Shown here in pieces: positions 24,263-36,600 of a DNA stretch of 64,000 nucleotides (position 1 is the stretch's first letter; every line of letters begins with the position of its first letter). Source of the DNA: Ornithodoros turicata (Eukaryota; Arthropoda; Arachnida; Ixodida; Argasidae); assembly GCF_037126465.1 (NCBI RefSeq), contig NC_088201.1, forward strand, positions 65,184,879 through 65,248,878, given 5' to 3'. Both the position numbers and the translations under genes were made by a program. The notes under the pieces were generated by a model, which saw only the letters and a list, made by a program, of their open reading frames with translations, had not been told where the DNA came from and did no database searches.

Positions 24263-24978
24263 TCCGTCCCGGTCGATTCCGGAACTATAGTGCCGTTTTA
24301 CTCCGCGTTCATCACTGATAACAGCGCCGAACATCCGACGCAAATCGGTGATTGTTCCTGCGCAGTTTGATGTAACACATGGCAAGAGCAGAGGACGTTT
24401 ATTGAGAGTGCTGCGTGATTCCCTCTCTGGAAACGTCACCTGGACAAGGCCAATCAGGTGGTGGCGGCGAAAGAGCGCTCCGTTGTCGGCCTCACAGAGG
24501 TGGGCAACGTCACGACTAACGCCCTTTGGAGAATGTGCGTTCTGGGCCAACTTCTAAGGGAACTGTGCCGGCATAGTCTGACAGCGCCTGAGGAAAACCC
24601 TGGTAAAACCCCAGACAGCACAGCCGGCACCCGGCTATGCTGTCAGTCAGTGTGCCGTCAGTGCCAAGGCCAATCAGTGAGCGCCCCTTGGCGCGGACGA
24701 GACCAATCAGGGAGCAACTGGAGGGACGTTGGTAGCCTTAGCGACCGACCTAAAGCCCTAGATATTGGAAAGTAGCGACACTTTTAGACATTTGCCGAAA
24801 GAGCGCGACCTCCTCGCTCGTCTCCTCGACGGCTCCATTCACCCGCGTCTTCTGAACGATCATTGGCTCTAAACGCCGTCGCCCGGGTAACGATTGCGAA
24901 GCGTATGTTGCTGTTTGTGTTTTTGTTTTTCGTTGGCGCCATTTTCTTTGGAGTGCTCGCGCTATGCAGTGTTGCTGT
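24263..24978. other. No gene; dispersed-repeat fragments
   Basis: CATAGTCTGACAGC at 24571 and GGCTATGCTGTCAGTCAG at 24633 form a rough inverted pair. CCAATCAG motifs recur at 24450, 24670 and 24705. No coding signal is seen. Confidence 0.4.
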
Positions 24979-25127
24979 CAGGGGCGGATCTAGAGGGGGG
25001 GGGGGGTCCGTATGTCCTGACCCCCTCAATTTCTGTCTTCACATAGTGTTTAATTGACCCTAGATCGCTTCTAGCATGCTGTCCATGGCTGGACCCCCTC
25101 CTTAGAACAATCCTGGATCCTCCCCTG
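24979..25127. mobile_element. hAT-type MITE, 149 bp
   Basis: The ends are CAGGGGCGGATCTAG and the complement of CAGGGGAGGATCCAGG. The target duplication is GTTGCTGT/GCTGCTGT (24971-24978 and 25128-25135, 7 of 8). A G-run lies just inside the left end and a C-run inside the right. Confidence 0.88.
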
Positions 25128-25135
25128 GCTGCTGT

Positions 25136-25890
25136 GTATTTCAGTGGAGTGGCCGGCCCGAAAACAGATTTCCGCTTGTCGCGATTCCGCAAGGAAAACG
25201 TGACACTTCCGGGAAGCAATGGCTTCATGAGATTGGTCACCTTCATTCCCACAAAGGGCACTACTATTCTCTGTAGGGTACTGTGCTCGTCCTGCTACTC
25301 GTGCGATTGCTATTTTAAAGCGTGTTGCCCTCCTTGTTAGGGGTTAGGGTGTTCGTCATTATTTGCTATATTATATGTTAAACTTTTCTGTGTTTATTTT
25401 GATGAAAGTCACCACCAGCATTGGGGGTAGCATCGCCTCTGGCGATGAAACTCCCCATTCATCATCTCAAAATAAAGTTTTGTTGTTTTTGATGAAAGAG
25501 TCCTGGAAGTTGTGCAGTGCGAACACTGCTGTGCTATAGTTATGGGACTGATATGTATCCTGCAGGTTAATCGAACTGAAAAGCTATTCTCATGAGTCAC
25601 TGATTAACCCTTTCCCAGGTGTGGTTAAGGCAGCAAAAATCCTAGGAAGCTTCTGTGCCAGCAAACGGAAGCAACACTAACAAACTGTATCAATGGTTCC
25701 ACCCACAAGCGCGTTCTGGAGTAGCTAGTCCTGACTGGGTCGGGACTAACATATCCATATTTTTCTTTCATTTCCAATGTATCAATGATTCCAACTTCAA
25801 GGAGGTTAATCCAAAGATTGCTAGAGATTGCTATTCAGTGTTGTGTGTCGTGTCGTTTATTCTGTGTTCCCTGGCATTGGGATTTGTATA
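25136..25890. other. No gene recognised
   Basis: No supported exon or repeat. AATAAA at 25471 has no associated gene that I can see. Confidence 0.4.
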
Positions 25891-25898
25891 GGTTTTAC

Positions 25899-26918
25899 TA
25901 GGGATGGGCCAACTGAATCCGCGAATCCTCGAATCCTAGGCAGGGATTCGAGATTCGGGAATCTGAATCCCAGTGCCCAAAACGGCGAGTCGAATCTTTC
26001 GAATCCACCAACCACGCTTTTCGTTTTGTTTCTTTTTGAAATTGGCGCCTCTGGAGTCCGCCGAAAGCCTGATTGGCTTTCATATTGATTGGCACCAAAA
26101 ATATCCCGATTTGAAGAAACTGGCGAAAAAGTTCCTGATCGCACCCCCATCGACAGTAATGTCAGAAAGGCTCTTCAGAACATCGGGTGCCATATCTGAT
26201 AAAAAAACGCAGTAGGCTAGATCCTGCGCGGGTGAGAATGCTGGTATTTTTGAAGAAAAATCTGCATTAATGTAAAACTTTCAGCTGTGCTTTATTTGTT
26301 TGCTTACACTGCTCTGGACCGAAAGAGTTCAGGGAAGAACAGTTATTTATTTATTTATATTACCCCAAGGGCCTTTACGAGCATTACATGGGGATGGGAA
26401 AAAACAGTTACATTTGCAGTATAGTTACATACATACAGTTACAGTGGAAAAAGAGCAAATGCAACATATAAAATACAGGTAAAGTACAGTGAACATTTGC
26501 ATGATGAGAGAAAAAGAGAAAGAAAAGAAAAGAGGAGTTATATTACAGAGTTAAGAGGAGCACAAGCTTAAAAGTAACATGGTTTTGCTTTTGATTGTTT
26601 CTTAGGTTTATGGAAAGAATTTAGACACAAGAGTTTATGTATGTGTAGTCGGTGAACAACACGTTAAATTAATTACATTTAAGAAGGAGCATACGGGTAT
26701 ATTTTCTCCTGAAAGTGGACTATTATTTAATTTGTTTTTCGTTAACCAAGTATATATATCACATCTTCCTTCAAAACACTTTTCAGTAGATGTGTTTTTT
26801 TCTTCTTTTTCTGGCTTTTTAAACTCTTTTTGGGAAATGATTCGAAAGATTTGCAGAACCCTCCTTGGATTCAGATTCGGATTCGGGTTCAAAGAATTCT
26901 GGATTCGTCTCATCTCTA
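25899..26918 (+). mobile_element. hAT element, ~1,020 bp, with transposase remnant
   Basis: The left end TAGGGATGGGC fits the hAT terminal consensus; the right end is the complement of TAGAGATGAGAC. The target duplication is GGTTTTAC/GATTTTAC (25891-25898 and 26919-26926, 7 of 8). Both ends carry GAATCC/GGATTC arrays. It encloses the hAT dimerisation-domain remnant at 26081, which ties this style of end to the hAT superfamily. Confidence 0.92.
26081..26270 (+). pseudogene. hAT transposase C-terminal dimerisation domain, frameshifted
   Basis: HIDWHQKYPDLKKLAKKFL, then APPSTVMSERLFRTSGAI, is the hAT C-terminal dimerisation signature (KYP, SERLFS and the SG motif). The frame breaks near 26205 inside an A-run. 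The continuation SRLDPARVRMLVFLKKNLH is in the next frame and ends at a TAA (26268-26270). The catalytic core and BED finger are absent. Confidence 0.9.
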
Positions 26919-26926
26919 GATTTTAC

Positions 26927-27665
26927 TGTAGAGGTTAGGAATGATCGCCCTCCACTACCGAAACTGGGAGGTGACGCGTTTTCGAATCCCCGGCCGCACC
27001 GACCGTGCTGTAGGAGGTTTTCCCTGTTTTCCAGCAGACTTGACGCCCGCCCATATGAGCTGCTTTTGTGGCGTTTTTGTCCTTTCTGGTCGGCATTTTG
27101 TGGGTGTTGCTTGCAAGAGCTTTGGGGGGCATACGGGGGTGCGGGGATGCTGGGCTAGATGCCTCTGTCCCTCCTTATATACTGACCGCGTGCAGTTTCC
27201 CACGCTCTTGTACTATACTTTCGATATTGACGTGATACCCACTTTGCTGGTGCAAAAAGCAAGGAAGGAGAATAGTTTGGAAGAGCGACAATTCCATTCC
27301 ACGCAACTACACTGCCAGGCGGTTCTCACTTCAAGCGAAAAAAAGAAAAGAAAAGTATTAGCGGATGATTTTTACTGGATAAACAAACGACATTTTTAGA
27401 TTTATTGAAGCCACGTATTGATGTCAAGGCAGTCTTCCACTTTATTTTTTTTAACATACGACACAAGCGGTTGGGTTCTAGCCGATCTAGCGAAACCGCA
27501 AAACTATGAGCCGAGCATCTGGCTACCATGACAAGAAATCGCGTTTGTTTCAATCACTGGTTTCAATATCAAGTGCAATCAAAAGGCTCCGCCTCTTCTT
27601 TTCAAATTTTCCCAAATCGTAGCAAACTAGACAAGTGTTCGGCAAAAGCAATATAGACGTCAGTT
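26927..27665. other. Upstream region of the GSS gene
   Basis: No exon is supported. The 5' UTR and promoter of GSS should lie here. No clear TATA box is positioned relative to the start. GACGTCAG at 27656-27663 resembles half of a CRE site but directly abuts the coding start. Confidence 0.4.
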
Positions 27666-30600
27666 ATGGAATCGCACCTGAAACCTTTGAGTGGCATCAA
27701 AAACTTGCAAAACACCGTTGAAACTGCGAAGGACTACGCGGTTACACACGGTAAAACGTCTCGTGAAGTGCAGCAGAGATTAGAACGGAACGCGAATCAT
27801 AAGTGTTCCTCAGAATCTGCAAAGAACCCGCTGGGGTCACGTAACGTCCTCTCACTTCTGTGCAGGTTTGTGCATAAAACCACGGACAGGAACTCCGGAC
27901 AGCATAAGCATTCTCCCGTTTTGCTTAGCACCATCTCCGTTTCCAAAATCGGTTTTCGAGCGCCTGAAGTCGGTCCAGACAGAAATGAATGTGCTCATGC
28001 ATCGGGTCGCCCACGACTACGAATTTTTAAAGAACTGCCTAGAAAGGTAATGGTATATGGGGTCACAATTTTAATATCCTAAGCAGACACTTTTCGCAAC
28101 AGCACGATCGCGACAGATGACTTCACTGCCCATCTTTTTAATATGTACGAGGAAGTCTACAGTTGCGGATTTCCCCAGGTGAACAAATGCACATTCCTGT
28201 TGTTGTAATTGCCGTTTTCATAACATTCTTTTCTTCTTTCTAGCCTCTGAGCTTGGGTTTATTGAGAAGCGATTATTTTCTAGATGTCGGTGCATCCAAT
28301 GGGACTAAAGGAGAGCCAGTTCCAAAGCAGATCGAAATTAACACGATATCTTCGAGTTTTGGCGGCCTCACTCCTGTGCTTCAAGCGCAGCAAAAGTATG
28401 CAAGTTTAAAACAGCTACTCGCTTAGTCCAGTTGTGTAATATGACGTAGAATAACATGAAAAACTCACGTTTATTGTCTGTAAATGGAAATCGCGATGCA
28501 CCAGTTAATCTAGATTGAATTCACAGGCATGTATTGTCCTCCTTGGGATTCAGCAATTTGTTACCGCAGGTAAGTATTCATTAATACTATTCCGCTCTGA
28601 AACAAGTAACGTATGATTAAAGTGTGACTTTTTTGGGTTAAACCCGATTATTCCCTCCCGAATTGGTTTGGGACCAATCTAGTTTAAACCCGATTTCTGC
28701 CCGAATTTCAGTCATGCATTGCGCTATGTCGCATGCACTGTTTAGTAGCAGTTTTATGCATGTCTGACGTAAATATTGTTTGAGTGCAACAATGAATTAT
28801 GTGAAGCACATTTGATGTTGGAACATGTGGTCCTTGTCACCATAACATGTGAGGCATGCATGTGTCAGTGTGTCGATAGTACCAGATTTCACTCTGAATT
28901 ACAGATTTAAACGTAGCACCCGATTTTTCCCTCTTAAATCTGGGAAAGGCATTTAACTCCAAAAAGTCAGACTCTGCATGTGAATCATCGAAAGGGACGA
29001 TAACCTACACTACATCTAGTATCAGTAATGAAGACAGACCTAGGAGGCACATGGATAGGGAATAGGCGTAAACATATTTGTATATTAATGCTCGTGCTTT
29101 TCTGTGTCCATGCTCGGAATATTACTTGCCAGTTAATGTGACTGATTTTATGCCTCTCATCTTTGCTTTCAGATGCCTGACAGTAACAGTGATGAGTTGC
29201 TGGCTCGTGGGATTTTAGCAGCATGGAAAGCATACAACAACAAGGTGTAAGTTATCACCCTCTTGTCATTGCTGCGTCACTATGGGCTAGTTGCACTGAA
29301 AAGTCATGCATGTACCTCAGTGCCTTCAACAGCAGTGAAAAAATTATGTACTGAGACCGCTCGTGAATGAAAGAAGGAAAAAGCTCAAAGTTGAACAAAG
29401 CTTTACCTTGGGCTAGTTGGTAATACATAGATAAAAAAAATTCCAAGTGCTGTAATGACTGTTACTGGGACGGGACAAAGTGGAGATGCAAGACAAACAC
29501 AGGATCAGCACTCGTCCTGTGTGTTTTTTCTTGCGTCTCCACCAGGGACTGAAACTGGAACGGAACCGTAAACCGCTTGGGGAACCCAAATTTTGTCAAG
29601 CACCGTAACCGGGACGTAACTGTAACAGAAACTTTAACCTGAACTGAAAAACGTAATTTCTGTAAATCTAATAGGAATGTTGAGTGGGTTGAGCTTATAG
29701 AAATCCAGTCTGCTCAGTCTTCTGGGGGTTTGGACCAGGAATCGGAACCGGAACTGAACCCAAACCGAAAACCGGAACAAAACATTATTTTCTGTCGAAC
29801 CCGAACCGAACACAAACAGTTTCTTTGCTTGTCCTGAACCGAACCGGACCTGAACCGAAAAAAATTGATACGGTTACCGGTTCGTGAATCGGTTCAGAGA
29901 TTTGTACTACTGACCGACCTTTATTTTTCATTTATTTATTTATTTTTTGTGCGATGCCAGATGCGACTGAAAGTTTGTGACTATTGCGCCAGTTTTTTTG
30001 GCGGAGCAAAAGAGGGCCCTGACCGAGTTCTGCGAAAAGGCCTCCAGCACTTTGTTTTTCGTTTTCAGCAGATGACGACGAGAGTGCAATACAGTAAAAT
30101 ATCAGAGCCCTGCTTCTCCCTTCAGATACCCTTGACCATCTTGTACAACGAACAGGCAGAGAGTGAAACCGAAAGTATACAAAACTTTGTGCGTTTCCCG
30201 AAGAACGCTGCGTCTTGTGAATCAAGTGGTCGAAGCGAGGCAGCAGTAGACGCTTCTTGAAATGGTTATCTCGCGCCTTTCTCTTACAACAGTGTACGGT
30301 GGGGGTTAGCTCGCTTTCATGTAGCAAAATTCCTGCCGATGAACTGGTTAAAGCAGGACAGAAAAAAGCAACGGTTCCAATTCCTGTAAATGTCCCGACT
30401 GCTGACCACTTTTTTTTTTTCGTTTCTCCCTGAGCTGAACCGAACCGATATACCTGAACCGGTTCAGGCTGATAATTTCGGTTCAGCGGAGCTAAACCTG
30501 AACCAAACCAATATGCCTGAACCCAAACCCGAACCAGAGCGAAAAAATATCGGTTCCGATCCCTGGTTTGGACTGCTCGGGATGGAATCTCAGTGGGGTT

Positions 30601-33600
30601 CTGGAAGGAAATCCTACAGTCCAGTGCAGTGCAACCATGTACCATGCACAAATCTGTCCAGTGCAGTTGTGCTCTTTCTGGTTCACCTGTTAGAAGATCA
30701 TAAAATTGTGTAGGGGTTCCAGTATACCTTGGCCCGCTTGCACAAACGTTGAAAATTCCTCAGTAGCGTCCGCAGTAACTTTGGCAGTGCTTTACGCAAA
30801 AATGCCTTGAGGACTGCAGCGTGTGCCCGAAGCACTACCAAAGTTACTGAGGACACCACTGAGGAATTTCCTCAATGTTCATGCAAGCGGGCCCTGTTTT
30901 GGAATGTTGAAGAGGAAGGCCCCAATAAGGAGCCACCTAATACATTTCGAACGTGTACTGTTCTACTTAAGGTTCTAATTTTGAATGTGTGATTTCACGC
31001 AATGTATACTCAAAACTTGATACAATAGAGTGGAATACAAAAGGCAGTAATGGCCGTTATCACATAATATTGAGCATGCACACTGATGATGTCTTCCTCT
31101 GAAAAGGATTGTCCAGTCGCTTCGCAACTTCTTCTCAGTATAAAGTTAAAGAGCGAGTCCCGTGGAATGGTTATAAATTGAAAGGCACCTAGTTTCCATT
31201 AGTGGAGGCTGCTCTACAAGGGTTGGCTCTACTAAAAAAAAAAGAGAAAAATAGCAACATTTAGGCTCTCATGTTTACTATGAAAGTAAATACAGTATAT
31301 ATTGTTTCAACAAACACAAGAATTGCCCTCCCAAAGCACGCAGATCCCTATTCATTATTGATTTAACTGAAACATGGGTTGCCCGCTGTTGTCGAGTACT
31401 TCCTTCTCACACTATGTGATTTATGAATGTGGTTGTATGGAGTGTGGACTGCCAAAGAGGTGGTGTAAAAAAAAAAACAAAAAAAAAACGCAATGCAAGC
31501 AAGCAAGCTGGTGTAGGCTATTTGTTAGTAACATTTCCCCGACTCTGGGTGGGGGATTATGAACAATGGACAAACACAAAGTGATGACACGAGACTCAAA
31601 CCAGCATTGAAGGTTTATTGCGATTCACACATGTAGGAGGGACAAGAAGGTGAGGAGGAAAAGGCAGGGTATAACACATCGGTTTCAGCAATAACGAAAA
31701 CTTGAGACAAAACGTCTTGCCTTGTCCATTTGAGTTTGTCCTTTGTTCATAGTTGTTAGTACATAGTGTAGTGTAGTGTAGTGTACATAGTGTAGTGTAG
31801 TAGCATAGTTAGTTGTTCATGTTACCCACAACAGGTGGTGTACGCTTGAGGATTAAAGGAGCAATGAGGTGGCCCCCCCATAAATTTTTTTGTTTTTTGC
31901 TGTGGCGTGTTCTGCTACAAACAGACGGCGCTCCTGAGAAAGAACGACGGGTACGGGTGACCTGCAGCGCGCATGAGGCCTCAGTTCTGCACACCTTTCG
32001 CAAATTCTCCACTCTTTTAAAGAGCGTGTAAGGGAACGAGGGGAGGTGGAGGCCACTTTGAGACATGAGCAATTCCTCTGGCAGGGTGATCATGTGACTT
32101 GTGACATAGACCGGCACTGTGGAAGTGGGTGAGAAGAAAGAAAAAATAGGAAAGGCGCGGGGAGATTCACAAGGCTAGGAATGTTCAAAGTACGTTTGTA
32201 TCATACGGCATTCTTGACCAGATAAACTTAAAGATGGCTCACTGACACATTCCTCCTGGCATGTTTTTTGACATGACGCACCTTGAGGATTTCCCGCTCC
32301 TTGGTAGTTTGCTTAAGAATAATGACAGTGTTAAATGTGAAGAATACTATGCTAGTTGAACAGTGTGTTTTCTGATGATTTTGTCAGAGAAGATACAGCC
32401 AATGTACATCTCTGTGCAATTACGTACCTGTAATGTGTCCCCGAGTCCCATCTCAATTTCACCTGAAGGTGTAGCAAGCATCATTTACAACTTGAAGTTA
32501 AAATCATTGGCTGGTGGCTTTGAATTCGCCTCTCAGCTGTTCACACCATGACAGCTGAGTCTGCACAATGCACATGTAATGTGCACTGTAATGTCTAATG
32601 TATTCTAATGTAATCTAATCTAATGTAATCACATGTAATGTATGCCTTTGTATGTATAGGACATGTGCTGCATTGGCATAGGTGGTGCTGGGAGGGTTCA
32701 GTGTACTTGGTTCAACAAAGCTCTGTAGCTGTTGTGAATCCGGTTGACGGTCGAGTGTACCACACACACACAAAAAAAAAAAAAGAAAAGAAAAGAAGGA
32801 AAAAACTGAGCTATTCTGCAAAGAAATGGTAAAAATACTCAGCTCTGATAATACATCGGTGCTATGAGGTATTGGTTGATGCCAGACAGTCTGTCAAAAA
32901 AAAAAAAAAAAAAAAAAGGGAGGGAGGGAGGCATGTTCAAGTTCTTGGAGTCCAGATTTTCAATCTGTGAACACTCTTCCCATGGCTCTCAGTTACAGGC
33001 CTTGATGTTAGTGAGCTTTGGCCTTATTAACCTCCGGTTGAAACAGAAAGGACCTTTTAAATTTTTGGCTTCGCTATATCTTCGGTGGCCTTTTATTACG
33101 CAGGGCTGCAATCATGTTTGTTGTGGAGGAAATCACCTACAATGTCTATGACCAGCGATTTCTGGAGTATGCAATCATCAGACAGAGTCCTGGAGTCAAA
33201 GTGATTAGGAGGAAGTTCTCTGAACTTCATCAATGCAGTCTACAAGATGGAAGGCTTTTTGTGTAAGCTACCTCTCTAATTTATTTTCCAACTGGAACTG
33301 AAAATGCCTTACTTGCATGACAGTGACAACCTTGAGATTGCAGTTGTATATTACCGCACCTCATATGCACCTAACCAGATGACTGTGAAGGTGAGTTACT
33401 CCATAATCAGACTTTTTAACAAGAAATATTAGGCGTTTTCTTCTGAAAATGGTATACTTGACAGGAACCAAAACATTGATCTGTGTTGTTTGAAGAGGTC
33501 TGAGAACAAGCTTGTTCTAGGATATCTGCAAATTCTATAAAAGTATTTTATCTATAGAACATAGGGAAATCATGCGAGCTAGCTGGTATACATGACTTTG

Positions 33601-36600
33601 TAAAAATGCCATTAGCCTGAGACGCAGAGAACATGTCAACAATATAAAAGACGGATCCACTTGTTCTGAATTGAATAAACACACTTCCAGTTGTGAGAAT
33701 TGCAAACCATTGTTTGACCCAACGAAGCCTGTGCTCTCTTGTAAGGATAATGTGTCACACATTCTGTTGGATTCCCCAACTATTAATCATACTCACTATT
33801 GTGTAAGCAAGGCCTCTATTGTCATTGACCCTTCCCTTGGCAGCCTTGTTAGCAGTGATTTCTCCAGACGCCCCCTCTAACCCCCCACCCCACCCCCCGC
33901 CCCCCCAATGTTTGGCGACACCCCCGAACATTTCCCCCTACAGGGGTGGCCAGTGTTGTTTGAGCTATATATACATATCAGCAATGATGTATAAGGGTGT
34001 TACAACATAACTGTAGTAATGACTCCCCCACGTTTGCAATCCTCGATAAACCATTGCTTGTTAGCCTTGCTTAACCTCGTCCCATGTTTGTTTTTCTGTT
34101 CCCCATTTTGAGTACGTAATGAACGTTCATTGCTGGTTTGAGTCTTTGTCCTGTTCGTGTGCTTGTCCCCTTGTCCTTCTCCACCCCAAACCTCATGCCA
34201 CAGCTTCTCATGCCATGGCTCCTAGTGCCAAGTGTAAATGAAAGTAAATGGGAGGAACAAGAACAAATGAAAGGAAGGAACCTCAGGTTGGGAGCTGCTG
34301 ATATTGTGATATTATGATATTATGTATTAAAGAAGCATGGGCCACTGAGAATGAACTACTCTGTTGACTGAAGGCTCCAACAGCTGATCCATTAACAACC
34401 TGAAATCTTTGTTTTGAGCACTTTGTTACAGTAGAAAGTGCGTTACTGTGGGATGTTGTTGCGGCAGTGGCTAGGAGGTGTTGCGAGGTGTGCGGTCAGC
34501 ACTGGGTGACGCGATGGAAGGGGGTGACGTGACGCTGCCAAAAACACCACGAGGGGCCCTCTTCGAGATGTGATTTCTCTTCTGTGTGTTGTATGATACT
34601 GTTATTTATTGTGTATCGACTGGTTTGGAAAGGGATCCATTATTGGGGGGGGGGGGGTTGACGCAAAAACCTCCTGCACCGTGTGGCGGCACTGCATGCC
34701 TGGGACCTGTTACAGTGTTGAGGGCTGCATATGATTGGATGAAGGAGCACTGGAAGGTTGTGCATTGGCGGGCATGAATTGCTGGCAGCATGTTGTCAAA
34801 ATTGTGGAGTTGCTGTTTGCAAAGAATGATAGGCTGGAATTTCATTATTAACCATAGTTTGTTTTCCTATGTACCACATACTGTGCCATTGATATTCGTG
34901 CAGTGCTAAAATGAAAACACATGCTACTGATATGGTACCTGAGTACATATTTTGTAACACATTTGCCAAATTAACTGTTCTTTTGGATATGCCTTTCATT
35001 CTTGCTGCAGCTACAGGATTACTTTATTATTCTTCTGTTGACGTTTTCATAACAAAGAAAGACACAAGGGTAATGATCGCACTCCTTTTTTTGTTGTTGT
35101 TTTTGTGTGCTTTGTAGCGAAATTTATAAAGAGCATTGTCTCTTTTGTCGCCTGTGGTTTGGATAGTATAATAATGAAAGCATATATGTAATAAAGTTCC
35201 CTTGAGTGATAAAATGGATATTTAAGGTATGCTCTGCCACTGTCTTACAGGACTGGGAAATAAGACTTCTGATAGAGAAGTCGCTTGCCATCAAGTGCCC
35301 CTCAGTACAGTACCAGTTGGCTGGAACCAAGAAAGTCCAGCAGGTGTTGGCTCAGCCTGGAGTACTCGAAAGGTTCTTTACAAGCAAAGTCACCATCGAT
35401 GAAATCAGGAGTTACTTTACCGGCCTTTACTCCCTTGACTTTGTAAGTTATAGAAAGCTGTGGTGGCTACGGGAAGTCTCCTCTTTTAATTAGAAGGAAT
35501 TAGCTAGCTTAAAACTTTGCAGTAGCCATGCCTACTGCAGTACATGCTCGAGAAATAGCTGAGGCATTGCCTTGTACTTGCTTGCTTTCGATTGTTTCTA
35601 AAATTAGGATATGGGGCTGGAGAAAATAGAAAAATTGTTTGGGCCTTAACTCACACATGAATGCAATACAGAAGTATGGTGTATGATTATGAAATAACCT
35701 CTGGTATATTGATCATATAATTATATTCGATATTCATTAGGGCTGTGCCTGCAATTGATACTATTTCAAATAGGAATCGAATACTTATTCAGTACTCCAA
35801 TTTGCTTTGACAATTCTATATTCGTGGCTTTCGAATAAATAAGATACCTTATCCTTACGTGCTAAATCCAAGCGTTTTCCCGACAGCTTGTGACATCAGT
35901 GCAAAATCATCCAGTGCGCCAACGAACGATTTCTTGATGGCTCCTCGCCAGTGCAGTGCGATGAGCATTGTCCAGATCCGCTAATGGTGCTCTTGGTAAT
36001 GAACCTCCATAGTGAAGCGCATGCGACAGATGGCTGAAATTTTACGTTACATACAGGATGCTTTTTTGCTTGAAGTTATTACATTGCATCTACTAATGCA
36101 GCTATGTATTTCTCGCATCCACTCGCATCCACTCTTATGCTTTTAAGGGGGAATCACCTCATTGCATTCCCTATGGGGCTCGATTTTTCCAGGTTATACC
36201 TCAAGCGGCTCCATGCACTGAGCTAAACTGCAGTCAGATAATACTATGAGATATCACACACGAAATGACTCCATTTTCAATTCTCTGTACCGTTTCATTT
36301 AATTTATAGAAATATTTGTTTCTCTGGGTAGTAATACATGAAGTCCTATGGGGAGAACGCAAAAATGCCCACCAAAGTGCTTCCGTGGCGAATGCCCAGC
36401 TTGAAAATGGTGTAAAGGCGTGTAGCTCTTTGTTGGGAACCTATTCCAGCAATTATTTTGGTGTACCCAGTCGGGCTTTTGTGATAACCTTGATAAAATG
36501 ATTCAATTTGTCGTCTGCTAGCAAGGTACTGCACAGTGCTGCAACCACAACCAGTTTCCGTTTGGGGTGGGGTGGGTGGGGGAGGAAGCGCGCAAGGGAG

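Noticed and set aside
29932..30651. 239-codon minus-strand frame
   Set aside because: It spans the GAACCG arrays and the interior of the 29736 hAT-type element; the translation is repeat-derived with no domain.
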